The notes beneath the pieces are model-generated. The model had not been told where the DNA came from, did no database searches, and was given only the letters and a program-made list of their open reading frames with translations. DNA of 17,478 nt from Candidatus Woesearchaeota archaeon (GTDB taxonomy: Archaea; Nanobdellota; Nanobdellia; Woesearchaeales; JAHWIC01), in assembly GCA_019322485.1 (NCBI GenBank), contig JAHWIK010000016.1, forward strand, positions 1-17,478. The letters are read 5' to 3'. A program made the translations under genes and the position numbers. Positions 1 through 6,901 of the stretch are shown here, one piece after another. Positions within the stretch are counted from its first letter, which is position 1. Each line of letters starts with the position of its first letter.

Positions 1-92
1 GTTCATTTTACTGCTCTAATCAATGCTTATTGGTGAACTAATATATAAAATTTATTGTTTTTTTAGTTTTTTGTTCATTAAAAGTGCAGAAA

Positions 93-102
93 TTTATTTA
101 AA
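93..102 (+). promoter_or_regulatory. TATA box of the first gene
   Basis: The AT-rich box TTTATTTAAA is centred about 30 bases before the ATG at 128, with a purine-containing upstream flank (GCAGAAA) like an archaeal BRE. Archaeal transcription starts about 26 bases from the box centre, so the mRNA would begin only a few bases before that ATG. This supports the ATG over the TTG at 116, which would lie upstream of the predicted transcript. The rest of 1-92 is AT-rich and shows no gene that I can recognise. Confidence 0.5.
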
Positions 103-127
103 AGTGTAAGTTTATTTGTTAGATAAA

Positions 128-751
128 ATGCCAGAGGGGGCAGTAGCTGAAATGAAAGAAACTGATACAGATCTTATAAGTGGAAACTATCCTGTTTATT
201 TGGCGATGACTTTTGGTAAAAGACAACAAAAACCATTTGGGACATACCCTATAACTGCAGATATAGGAAGAGCATTTGATGATTATCGCTCTGTAATGGG
301 TAAGTTCTGTGCAGCATTTGGTAGACACCAGGCAAGAAGAGGACAAAAAGGATTCTCGCTAGAACATCCAGATGGATTTTATCAAAGGCGTATAGCTTCT
401 GACGAAACTCGTGTTAGGGGGGGTATAGCTATTTATGACCCTACTGAGGACAAACATATAGCAAGGGTTTCGGTTAGTGTTCGTCCTTCTTTTAGGAATG
501 GAGATTCTACTCCAATAGGGTATAGTGTTGTAGCTCATCTTGAGTATGGAAGACCCAATAGTCACGAAGTTGATCCAGCTATCTCAGGAACTCTAGAAAC
601 CTTATGTCGTACTCTAGCTCTTAGGAGACAGCTTAAGGCCAGTGATGGGTCAAGGCATTATGCTGTCATGTCAGATATGTCTTTACTTGATCATAAAGTG
701 ATAGACCATTTTGTTAAGAAGACACTATTCCTGCGACACTTCACAACTTAA
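128..751 (+). CDS. hypothetical protein, 207 aa
   Basis: I do not recognise a family. The product is a soluble-looking protein of 207 residues with no signal peptide, membrane segment or Cys/His metal motif. The middle is rich in Arg and Gly, and the C-terminal half contains a His/Asp/Lys-rich stretch (DHKVIDHFVKK) close to the end. The ATG at 128 is preferred because a TATA box lies about 30 bases upstream. A TTG at 116 would add four residues, and an in-frame ATG at 152 has a GAGGGGG tract 11 bases before it. Its TAA stop overlaps the stop of the convergent apbE gene. CGT/CGC arginine codons look more frequent than in the neighbouring genes, which mostly use AGA/AGG, so it may be a recent arrival. 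The long uninterrupted frame and the promoter support it as real, but no function can be given. Confidence 0.6.
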   Translation: MPEGAVAEMKETDTDLISGNYPVYLAMTFGKRQQKPFGTYPITADIGRAFDDYRSVMGKFCAAFGRHQARRGQKGFSLEHPDGFYQRRIASDETRVRGGIAIYDPTEDKHIARVSVSVRPSFRNGDSTPIGYSVVAHLEYGRPNSHEVDPAISGTLETLCRTLALRRQLKASDGSRHYAVMSDMSLLDHKVIDHFVKKTLFLRHFTT

Positions 752-1713
752 TACATAAACCCAGAACTCTTTATTATTTCTTTCTCACTTGTTATTAACA
801 AGCCTTCAACATTCTCTAGACTTTCAATTAATTCCAGACCTTTTTCAGGGCCTAGAACAAATACTGAGGTTGCCAAAGCATCTGCCTCTAATGCAGTATC
901 TGCAATTATTGTAACAGATATTAATTCTGTTGCAGAATAACCAGTTCTTGGATCAACAATATGGTGGAATTTCTTATCATCATCAAAATACCTTTCATAA
1001 TCACCAGAGGTGGCAACTGATTTATTATTCAGTTTTATTATACTTATATACTGATCTTTGTTTCTTGGATTTCTTAATGCAATTGACCAGTCTTTTGTAC
1101 CATCTTTTTTTCCCAGAACCCTTATGTCACCGCCTGCATTAACCAAGGCATGCTCTATATCATATCCTTTGAGAATATCAATTACTCTGTCAATTGTATG
1201 GCCTTTGGCTATTCCTCCTAAGGTTATTTTCATGTTCTTTCTTAGCCTTATATCATTGTCCCTGGTGATTATATCTTCATAATCAACGAGCTTTAGAGTT
1301 TCTTTAATTTCTGCCTCAGTTGGTGCTCTTTTCTTGGTTTCAAATGATTTTTTGTATAAATCCAAGATTGGCTGCACTGTTATGTCAAATGCTCCATCAC
1401 TTAATTCAGAATAATCTCTTGACCTTATCAATAGATAAATTAGTTCATTATCTGCATCATTAAGAAAGCCTTTCTCATTCAGCATATAAACCTCTGAATT
1501 ATCCTTATATATACTTAGAATGTTTTCAATAACTTCAATCTCACTAAAAGCATCATTTACAGCTTGAATGGATTTGTCTTTGTCGCGGTCAAGAACTGTT
1601 ATCTTTACAGAAGTGCCCATCAATTCCCTTGTTTCAGTTGTTTTTTTTAGGTATAGGTCACTACAACCGGCAATTAACAAAGCAATGAAGAATAATGCTA
1701 TTAATCGTTTCAT
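748..1713 (-). CDS. apbE: FAD:protein FMN transferase (ApbE), lipoprotein
   Basis: ApbE splits FAD and attaches FMN by a phosphoester bond to Thr/Ser of target flavoproteins, classically RnfG and RnfD (NqrC and NqrB). The 321-residue product starts with a lipoprotein signal peptide: MKR, a hydrophobic run and lipobox LIAGC with Cys17, so it is probably anchored on the outer face of the membrane. Family signatures follow: MGTSVKITV (about 32-40), GGIAKGHTIDR (166-176), NAGGDIRVLG (192-201), HHIVDPRTG (250-258) and the metal-binding region DTALEADALATSVFVLG (272-288). The frame is open 53 codons further upstream, but that part is not ApbE-like, and the ATG at 1713 lies 26-27 bases from a TATA box. 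It is divergent from rnfC, whose operon encodes two substrates with the flavinylation motif. The stop overlaps that of the preceding gene. Confidence 0.93.
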   Translation of the reverse strand: MKRLIALFFIALLIAGCSDLYLKKTTETRELMGTSVKITVLDRDKDKSIQAVNDAFSEIEVIENILSIYKDNSEVYMLNEKGFLNDADNELIYLLIRSRDYSELSDGAFDITVQPILDLYKKSFETKKRAPTEAEIKETLKLVDYEDIITRDNDIRLRKNMKITLGGIAKGHTIDRVIDILKGYDIEHALVNAGGDIRVLGKKDGTKDWSIALRNPRNKDQYISIIKLNNKSVATSGDYERYFDDDKKFHHIVDPRTGYSATELISVTIIADTALEADALATSVFVLGPEKGLELIESLENVEGLLITSEKEIIKSSGFMY

Positions 1714-1734
1714 CGCTTGTGCGAATCTGTTGTT

Positions 1735-1744
1735 TTTTATAAAA
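1735..1744 (-). promoter_or_regulatory. TATA box of apbE
   Basis: The self-complementary box TTTTATAAAA is centred 26-27 bases upstream of the apbE ATG (read on the minus strand), the usual archaeal TATA-to-start distance. The transcript would begin at or one base from the start codon, that is, leaderless. It also fixes the start at 1713, since longer N-terminal versions would begin upstream of the promoter. Confidence 0.6.
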
Positions 1745-1760
1745 TTTTGCTTAGCCAGCA

Positions 1761-1841
1761 AAACCTTACGAAAATCAAGGTTTATAAAAAATCCCTGATT
1801 TTCTAAGGTCCCAAAATTACAAAAGCAATTTTGGAAACCTT
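1761..1841. repeat. cluster of three inverted repeats in the apbE-rnfC divergent spacer
   Basis: Three stems are seen in the spacer between the two divergent genes. AAACCTT (1761-1767) pairs with AAGGTTT (1777-1783). GAAAATCA (1770-1777) pairs with TGATTTTC (1796-1803) and overlaps the first, so these two exclude each other. CCAAAATT (1811-1818) pairs with AATTTTGG (1827-1834), and flanking AAGGT (1805-1809) with ACCTT (1837-1841) extends it. A second TATA-like run (TTTATAAAAA, 1781-1790) lies inside. These could be operator sites coordinating apbE and rnf, or RNA structures if transcription starts further upstream than the main TATA box. The complementarity is seen directly; the role is inference. 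Confidence 0.45.
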
Positions 1842-1847
1842 TAAATA
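1840..1847 (+). promoter_or_regulatory. TATA box of the rnf operon
   Basis: TTTAAATA, preceded by a purine-rich BRE-like flank (GGAAACC), is centred about 27 bases before the rnfC ATG. A leaderless transcript is predicted. It is the only clear TATA element ahead of the six overlapping rnf genes and is probably the main promoter of the operon. Its 5' edge touches the last inverted repeat of the spacer, so a protein bound there could block TBP. Confidence 0.6.
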
Positions 1848-1870
1848 ATGAACTCAAACTTGAATTTTTC

Positions 1871-3199
1871 ATGTTAGAGCTTATAAGGGGTGTTCATCCT
1901 CCTGAGCGTAAAATCTCAAAAGAGAGTGCGATAAAACAAGCAGAGCTTCCTAAAAAGGTAGTTATTCCTCTCAGCCAGCATATTGGTGCTCCATGCAAGC
2001 CAATAGTTAAGGTTGGCGATGAGGTTAAGATTGGGCAGACGATTGCTGAGAGTGATGCTTTTTGTTCTGCACCAATACACGCTTCTATTTCTGGTAAGGT
2101 TACTGAGATTGCTAAAAAGCCCCATCCATCTATGGGGGACTGCATGGCTATTGTGATAGAGTCTAATGGAAGGATGATTTGGGATGAGTCAATAAAAGCA
2201 AGAGAAAATGTTGATGCTCTTTCTTCGAAAGAGCTTATAGACATTGTTAAGCAGGCAGGCATAGTTGGTATGGGCGGAGCAATGTTCCCTACATTCATAA
2301 AATACTGCCCTCCCAAAGGCAAGAAGATAGATACCATAATCCTTAATGGTGCAGAATGCGAGCCTATGCTTACATGCGACCATAGAACTATGCTAAAGTA
2401 TCCTGATGATATTGTTAAGGGATTGAAACTAATAATGAAGATGGCAGGTGCAGAGGAAGCCATCATTGGGATTGAAGATAACAAGCCAGATGCAATCAAG
2501 ATTCTTAAGGAGAGAACAGCAAAGGAACCTGCTATAAAGGTTGTTGGTCTAAAAACAAAGTACCCGCAGGGAGCAGAGAAGATGCTCATCTACTCTTTAA
2601 CCAAGAGAAAGGTTCCTTGTGCATGCCTGCCATTGGATGTTGGGATTGTTGTAAACAATGTTGGAACAGCTAAGGCAATACATGATGCTGTTTATCAGAT
2701 GAAACCTTTGATAGAAAGGGTTGTGACTGTTACGGGTGATGTAAAAAAACCTCAGAACCTGCTTGTTAAGATTGGCACAAGTTTTTCTGAATTGATAAGA
2801 CAATGCGATGGGTTTAAGGGAGAGCCTGCTAAGATTATTAATGGCGGGCCTATGATGGGGATTGCACAGGCAACTGAGGATGTTCCGGTTATTAAAGGTA
2901 CATCAGGAATATTAATCCAGAACAAAAAGAGTTTGGTTGAGGAAGAGGAAAGGGTATGCATAAGATGCGGCAAGTGTGTGCAATTCTGCCCTATGGAGAT
3001 CATGCCAACAACAATAACAAATTATGCAAAACATGATTTGATTGATTTGGCAGAAGAGAGTAATGCAATGGACTGTATTGAATGCGGCTGTTGTGCCTAT
3101 GAGTGCCCAAGCAAGATACCTTTGGTTCATTGGATAAAGTATGCAAAATCTGAGATTAGCAAAAAGAGAGCTAAAGAAAAAGAGCAAAAGAAAAAATAA
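1871..3199 (+). CDS. rnfC: Rnf complex subunit RnfC, NADH/FMN and 4Fe-4S subunit
   Basis: RnfC is the peripheral cytoplasmic subunit where the Rnf complex exchanges electrons with NAD(H). The protein is 442 residues, like the short clostridial form and without the long repeat tail of proteobacterial RnfC. The N-terminal RnfC domain carries GVHPPERK (7-14). The NuoF-like flavin/nucleotide region follows, with GMGGAMFPTFIKY (133-145) and NGAECEP (159-165). Near the C-terminus are two ferredoxin motifs, Cys363/366/369/373 and Cys402/405/408/412. The tail is strongly basic (KKRAKEKEQKKK). The usual GAGFPT reads GAMFPT here. It is the first gene of rnfCDGEAB and starts leaderless from a TATA box. 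The next gene follows after one base. Confidence 0.96.
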   Translation: MLELIRGVHPPERKISKESAIKQAELPKKVVIPLSQHIGAPCKPIVKVGDEVKIGQTIAESDAFCSAPIHASISGKVTEIAKKPHPSMGDCMAIVIESNGRMIWDESIKARENVDALSSKELIDIVKQAGIVGMGGAMFPTFIKYCPPKGKKIDTIILNGAECEPMLTCDHRTMLKYPDDIVKGLKLIMKMAGAEEAIIGIEDNKPDAIKILKERTAKEPAIKVVGLKTKYPQGAEKMLIYSLTKRKVPCACLPLDVGIVVNNVGTAKAIHDAVYQMKPLIERVVTVTGDVKKPQNLLVKIGTSFSELIRQCDGFKGEPAKIINGGPMMGIAQATEDVPVIKGTSGILIQNKKSLVEEEERVCIRCGKCVQFCPMEIMPTTITNYAKHDLIDLAEESNAMDCIECGCCAYECPSKIPLVHWIKYAKSEISKKRAKEKEQKKK

Positions 3200-3200
3200 A

Positions 3201-4127
3201 ATGAATAAAAAACTAGTTGTTTCAGTCTCGCCTCATATAAAGTCCAAGGAGGATGTAAGCAGCATTATGTGGCTGGTTGTTCTTGCTTTGCTTCCAGCAA
3301 TGATTGGAGGAATAATCTTTTTCAAGGTTCACGCTTTATTAATCATATTATTAAGCACCCTGACTGCTGTCTTGACAGAATATATTATACAGAAACTTAC
3401 TAAAAAAGAGATAACAATTAAGGATGGAAGTGCTGCAGTAACTGGTGTTTTATTGGCTTTGGTTATTCCGCCGTCAGTTCCTTTGTGGGTGCCTATTGCT
3501 GGTTCATTTTTTGCTGTTGCTATTGCAAAGCATGCTTTTGGAGGTCTTGGATTTAATATTTTTAACCCTGCTTTGGCTGGCAGAGCATTTTTAACAGCAT
3601 CCTGGCCTTTGCTTATGGCTACATGGTTATTGCCTGATGGTACAACAGGAGCAACACCTCTTGGAGTCCTGAAATTTGAAGGGATAAAGGCTGTCAGCTA
3701 TGGAAATCTTTTCCTTGGCAATATTGGGGGCAGCTTGGGTGAGACCTCAGCCTTGGCTATACTGCTTGGAGCAGCATTTTTGCTGTATAAGAAGATTATT
3801 GACTGGAGAATTCCTGCAGCTTATCTTGGAACTGTTGCTTTATTGATGATTTTACTAAGGCAGGACCCTACATTCCATTTGCTTGCTGGAGGCTTGATGC
3901 TTGGAGCATTTTTTATGGCAACTGATTATGTAACAACCCCAATAACAGAAAAAGGCCGCCTTGTATTTGGGGTTGGATGCGGGTTGTTGACTGTGCTTAT
4001 CAGGGGCTTTGGTGGTTTGCCAGGGGGAGTTGCATTATCAATCCTGCTTATGAACTCCTTAACACCTTTAATTGACAGATACACAAAAACAAGGCCATTT
4101 GGTTTTGTGAGGAAAAATGGAAAATAA
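3201..4127 (+). CDS. rnfD: Rnf complex membrane subunit RnfD, covalent FMN carrier
   Basis: RnfD is an integral membrane subunit (NqrB/RnfD family) that holds a covalently bound FMN. The 308-residue product has about eight hydrophobic segments (roughly residues 20-40, 45-62, 79-110, 183-197, 205-218, 226-241, 252-270, 275-290). Between them lies the ApbE flavinylation motif DGTTGATPLG, with Thr152 as the predicted FMN site. FNPAL (about 121-125) is also typical of the family. The start is the ATG one base after the rnfC stop. The frame is open 20 codons further upstream inside rnfC, but that part is lysine-rich and unlike RnfD. The 3' end overlaps rnfG by 11 bases, suggesting coupled translation. 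The nearby apbE would supply the FMN. Confidence 0.95.
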   Translation: MNKKLVVSVSPHIKSKEDVSSIMWLVVLALLPAMIGGIIFFKVHALLIILLSTLTAVLTEYIIQKLTKKEITIKDGSAAVTGVLLALVIPPSVPLWVPIAGSFFAVAIAKHAFGGLGFNIFNPALAGRAFLTASWPLLMATWLLPDGTTGATPLGVLKFEGIKAVSYGNLFLGNIGGSLGETSALAILLGAAFLLYKKIIDWRIPAAYLGTVALLMILLRQDPTFHLLAGGLMLGAFFMATDYVTTPITEKGRLVFGVGCGLLTVLIRGFGGLPGGVALSILLMNSLTPLIDRYTKTRPFGFVRKNGK

Positions 4128-4809
4128 GGAAACTTTAAGGATGGTATTGACTTTGGTTGTAATTTGTGTAGTGTCAGCAGCAGCTTTATCTCTTGTTTAT
4201 AGAGCAACCTATCCTAAAATACAGGAAAGAGCCATTGGTGAGTTAAAGTCTACTTTAGAAAGGGTTTTGCCAGAGGCAACTGCCTTTGATGAGCCAGCTA
4301 TTCCTGAAGATATTCTTTCACAAAGAGAAGGGATAAAAAGGGTCTTTGTAGGACTTGATAAAGATAGAACTCCTGTTGGTACAGCTGTTATTATCGAAGG
4401 TGCAGGTTACCAGGATTATATTCAACTGTTTGTTACTGTTAGTCCTGATCTTAAAGGAATAAAATCAATAGAGGTTTTGGAGCAAAAAGAAACCCCTGGT
4501 TTAGGTGCCAGGATAGAAGAAAAGGAATTCCTTGACCAATTTAAGGGAGACCTTAAGGAAGAGTATGATGCTATAACTGGTGCAACAGTATCTTCTTCAA
4601 CTGTTATTGATTTGGTTAATAAGGCAGTTGATGATTTGTATAGGATAATTGAGCCAGTTGAAGGAGAGCCAAAGGTAATTGAAGAAGAAGGGATAGTATT
4701 AGAGGAAGAGCTTGAGGAGATTGATGCAGAGACAGAAGCAAGCCCTGAATGGAATGGAACAATAACACCAGGATGGAATGAGACAGAGGAAAATGAATCA
4801 ATTGTTTAA
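4117..4809 (+). CDS. rnfG: Rnf complex subunit RnfG, covalent FMN, with acidic glycosylation-prone tail
   Basis: RnfG carries a covalent FMN on the outer side of the membrane. The 230-residue product has one N-terminal membrane anchor (about 9-28) and then an FMN-binding domain. This includes LEQKETPGLGARI (121-133) and the flavinylation motif DAITGATVSSS (151-161), with Thr157 as the expected FMN site. After about residue 180 comes an unusual 50-residue tail, very rich in Glu and ending with three N-x-S/T sequons (Asn213, Asn221, Asn226). RnfG proteins usually end soon after the FMN domain, so the tail is an extension. By family topology it lies outside the cell, where archaeal N-glycosylation takes place. 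The gene overlaps rnfD by 11 bases and rnfE by 17. Confidence 0.95.
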   Translation: MENKETLRMVLTLVVICVVSAAALSLVYRATYPKIQERAIGELKSTLERVLPEATAFDEPAIPEDILSQREGIKRVFVGLDKDRTPVGTAVIIEGAGYQDYIQLFVTVSPDLKGIKSIEVLEQKETPGLGARIEEKEFLDQFKGDLKEEYDAITGATVSSSTVIDLVNKAVDDLYRIIEPVEGEPKVIEEEGIVLEEELEEIDAETEASPEWNGTITPGWNETEENESIV

Positions 4810-5392
4810 GGACTTTGTAAAAGGTTTGTGGAAGCACAATCCTGTCTTTAGGTTAATCTTAGGTATGTGTCCAACCCTGGCTGTTACAAATGTGGCTATT
4901 AATGGATTGGCTATGGGCTTAGCAACAAGCTTTGTTTTGATATTCTCTGGTATTGTCATATCTTTGATAAAGAACTTCATTCCTTCTAAAGTCAGGATAC
5001 CTTGTTATATTGTTGTGATAGCAAGCTTTGTTACAATAGCTGACTTGTTTATGGCAGCTTATTACCCATCAATACATGTTGTTCTTAGTATCTATGTTCC
5101 TTTGATAGTTGTTAACTGCATTATACTTGGAAGGATGGAGGCTTTTGCCGGCAAGATGCCTTTGCAAAGAGCTTTTGCAGATGCATTTGGAATGAGCCTT
5201 GGCTTTACATGGGCTCTTGTCCTCCTTGCTTCTGTTAGAGAATTCCTTGGTTTTGGCACTATTTTTGGTGCGACAATACTGGGAGCCTGGTATCCGCAGG
5301 TGCTTGTCATGAAACTGCCAGCAGGTGCGTTTATAACACTTGGCTTGTTGATAGGTTTAATGAATATTATTTCGAGGAAGAAACATGTTTAA
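4793..5392 (+). CDS. rnfE: Rnf complex membrane subunit RnfE
   Basis: RnfE (NqrD-like) is a six-helix membrane subunit that, with RnfA, coordinates a [2Fe-2S] cluster inside the membrane. The 199-residue product has the two family half-sites: LGMCPTLAVTN with Cys26 and VNCIILGRMEAFA with Cys109, which supply the cluster ligands from this subunit. The chosen ATG has a purine-rich GAGGA just upstream and gives the usual N-terminus (MNQLFKDFVKGLWKHNP). The frame is open for five more codons, but they add nothing family-like. The gene lies 17 bases inside the end of rnfG and overlaps rnfA by 8, so the membrane subunits are probably translated together. Confidence 0.95.
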   Translation: MNQLFKDFVKGLWKHNPVFRLILGMCPTLAVTNVAINGLAMGLATSFVLIFSGIVISLIKNFIPSKVRIPCYIVVIASFVTIADLFMAAYYPSIHVVLSIYVPLIVVNCIILGRMEAFAGKMPLQRAFADAFGMSLGFTWALVLLASVREFLGFGTIFGATILGAWYPQVLVMKLPAGAFITLGLLIGLMNIISRKKHV

Positions 5393-5963
5393 GGAATTAT
5401 TTGTGATATTTTTTGGAGCAGCTGTTGTGAATAATTTTGTACTTTATCGTTTCTTAGGAATATGCCCTTTTATGGGTGTTTCGAGGAAAACAAGGTCTGC
5501 TGTTGGGATGGGCCTGGCTGTTACCTTTGTTATGGTGATTGCGAGTATGATGACCTGGGCTATTTATCATCTAATCTTAGCACCTTTTGAACTTTATTAT
5601 CTTCAGTATGTTGCTTTTATACTTGTTATAGCTTCATTGGTTCAGTTTATTGAGCTTTATATGCGTAAATATGTTGAGGATTTGTATAAGGCTTTTGGTA
5701 TTTATCTGCCTTTGATTACAACTAACTGCGCAATACTTGGTTTGGCTTTATTGAATATATTGAAAGGGTATTCATTTGTTGAGAGCTTGGTGTTTTCAAT
5801 TGGAGCTGGTGCTGGTTTTACCCTTGCTTTAGTTATAATGTCGGGGATAAGAGAGCGCTTGGAACTTGCTGAGGTGCCTGAGCCATTGAAGGGTGTTCCG
5901 ATTGCCTTGATAATAGCAGGATTGCTTGCTTTGGCATTTGGTGCCTTTACTGGTATGATTTGA
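5385..5963 (+). CDS. rnfA: Rnf complex membrane subunit RnfA
   Basis: RnfA (NqrE-like) is the inverted-topology partner of RnfE. The 192-residue product is almost entirely hydrophobic, with six expected helices. The paired motifs are GICPFMGVSRK with Cys27 and TTNCAILG with Cys115, which complete the intramembrane [2Fe-2S] site with RnfE Cys26 and Cys109. The sequence VVNNFVLYRFLGICPF is close to the family consensus. The start overlaps rnfE by 8 bases. The stop codon lies inside an 8-bp hairpin (5957-5975), and rnfB follows only after 94 bases, the single loose junction in the operon. Confidence 0.96.
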   Translation: MFKELFVIFFGAAVVNNFVLYRFLGICPFMGVSRKTRSAVGMGLAVTFVMVIASMMTWAIYHLILAPFELYYLQYVAFILVIASLVQFIELYMRKYVEDLYKAFGIYLPLITTNCAILGLALLNILKGYSFVESLVFSIGAGAGFTLALVIMSGIRERLELAEVPEPLKGVPIALIIAGLLALAFGAFTGMI

Positions 5964-5975
5964 CTTCGTCAAATC
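5957..5975 (+). repeat. hairpin covering the rnfA stop codon
   Basis: GATTTGAC (5957-5964) and GTCAAATC (5968-5975) form a perfect 8-bp stem around the triloop TTC, and the rnfA TGA sits in the 5' arm. No U-run follows, so it does not look like a simple terminator. It could protect the upstream mRNA or set the relative output of rnfB, or it could be the end of an inserted element. Confidence 0.5.
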
Positions 5976-6040
5976 ATTGACCTCCCCATTAGCGCATAAC
6001 TGGGTGAAGTGCCCACCCCATGGTTAAGTTTTGGCACACA
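5976..6040. other. GC-richer foldable element between rnfA and rnfB
   Basis: This spacer is about half G+C by hand count, clearly above its AT-rich surroundings. One stem pairs AACT (5998-6001) plus GGGTG (6002-6006) with CACCC (6014-6018) plus GGTT (6022-6025), leaving a CAT bulge and a 7-base loop. A competing stem pairs GTGCC (6009-6013) with GGCAC (6033-6037). On the opposite strand GGGGAGGTCAATG looks like a strong Shine-Dalgarno site with an ATG, but that reading frame stops after two codons. I see no gene. Candidates are an RNA structure tuning rnfB or a small mobile-element remnant. Confidence 0.4.
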
Positions 6041-6057
6041 ACTAAAGGTAAGAAAAA

Positions 6058-6855
6058 ATGATATGGGTTGGTGTAATAGCATTAGGATTAATTGCAGCAG
6101 CATTCGGATATGGGTTAGCATATGCTTCAAAGAAATTTACAGTTGAGCTCCACCCTAAGGTTGATGAGGTTTTGAAGGTTTTGCCTCATGCTAACTGCGG
6201 TGCTTGCGGCTTGGCTGGCTGCAAGGCATTTGCTGAAGCAGTTGTAGCTGGAAAGGTTCCTGTTGATGGATGTGTTCCTGGACAGAAGAAGGTCGCTAAC
6301 AAGATTGGAGAGATTCTTGGCAAAAAAGTAGAGGCAAAAGAAGCTAAAAAAGCCCAGCTTTATTGCAATGGCAACAAGCAGAATTGCCCTGATAAGTTTG
6401 ATTATGAAGGAATTGAAAGCTGTAAGGCAGCAGTGCTGATTGGCTGCGGCCAGAAAGGCTGCGATTATGGCTGCTTGGGTTTTGGTGATTGTGTGAAGGT
6501 ATGCCCCTTTGATGCAATAGCTATGGGCAAGGATGGCCTGCCAAAGATTGATAAGGAAAAATGCACTGGCTGCGCTAAATGCGTTAAGAACTGCCCTAAA
6601 GGAATACTTCATTTAGCTCCTGAAAAATCAAAGGTTCATGTCAGATGCTCTTCAAAAGACCCAGCAATAATTGTTACAAAAGCATGCAAGGTTGGGTGCA
6701 TTGCTTGCAAGCAGTGCGAGAAAGCATGCCCTGTTGATGCTATTCATGTTATCGATAATCTTGCTGTGATTGATTATTCTAAGTGTGTGAGCTGCGGCAA
6801 GTGTGTTACTGTTTGTCCAAGAAAGATAATTGAGAAGGTTGAGGTTAAGGTTTAG
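6058..6855 (+). CDS. rnfB: Rnf complex subunit RnfB, polyferredoxin
   Basis: RnfB is the ferredoxin-facing subunit that receives electrons for the Rnf chain. The 265-residue product has one N-terminal membrane helix (about 2-24). Next is the RnfB-specific 4Fe-4S domain with Cys47, Cys50, Cys55 and Cys72 (LPHANCGACGLAGC then DGCVPG). A Cys-rich linker contains Cys103, Cys110 and Cys122. Then come four ferredoxin-type sites: Cys130/135/139/145/149, Cys169/172/175/179, Cys210/214/217/220/224 and Cys243/246/249/253. The size and order match clostridial-type RnfB. An AAGGTA ribosome binding site lies 7 bases before the ATG. The 94-base spacer before it is unusual for this operon. It is the last rnf gene, since the next gene has its own TATA box. 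Confidence 0.96.
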   Translation: MIWVGVIALGLIAAAFGYGLAYASKKFTVELHPKVDEVLKVLPHANCGACGLAGCKAFAEAVVAGKVPVDGCVPGQKKVANKIGEILGKKVEAKEAKKAQLYCNGNKQNCPDKFDYEGIESCKAAVLIGCGQKGCDYGCLGFGDCVKVCPFDAIAMGKDGLPKIDKEKCTGCAKCVKNCPKGILHLAPEKSKVHVRCSSKDPAIIVTKACKVGCIACKQCEKACPVDAIHVIDNLAVIDYSKCVSCGKCVTVCPRKIIEKVEVKV

Positions 6856-6871
6856 TTTCTGAACCACAACC

Positions 6872-6881
6872 TTTATATTTA
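6872..6881 (+). promoter_or_regulatory. TATA box of the oxidoreductase-lipoate operon
   Basis: TTTATATTTA is centred about 26 bases before the ATG at 6902, predicting a leaderless mRNA. It separates the rnf operon (ending at 6855) from the next four genes, which overlap each other by ATGA and have no other promoter-like box between them. Confidence 0.6.
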
Positions 6882-6901
6882 ACTTATTTCTTAGTTAGTC
6901 T

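Noticed and set aside
1..38. Inverted GTTCA/TGAAC at the window start as a mobile-element end
   Set aside because: Only five base pairs with a long loop, and no transposase or target duplication is visible.
1714..1872. N-terminal extension of ApbE by 53 residues (start at 1872)
   Set aside because: The extension is not ApbE-like, would hide the lipoprotein signal peptide, and would start upstream of the TATA box at 1735-1744.
1894..2589. 231-codon open frame on the minus strand inside rnfC
   Set aside because: It lies entirely opposite a well-supported rnfC, has no family motif or promoter, and reads as a composition shadow.
5975..5987. Shine-Dalgarno-like GGGGAGGT with ATG on the minus strand in the rnfA-rnfB spacer
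   Set aside because: The frame stops after two codons, and the short frame further upstream on that strand is only ten codons, so no gene can be supported.
6127..6612. 161-codon minus-strand open frame opposite rnfB
   Set aside because: rnfB has intact Cys motifs over the same bases; the antisense protein has no recognisable features.
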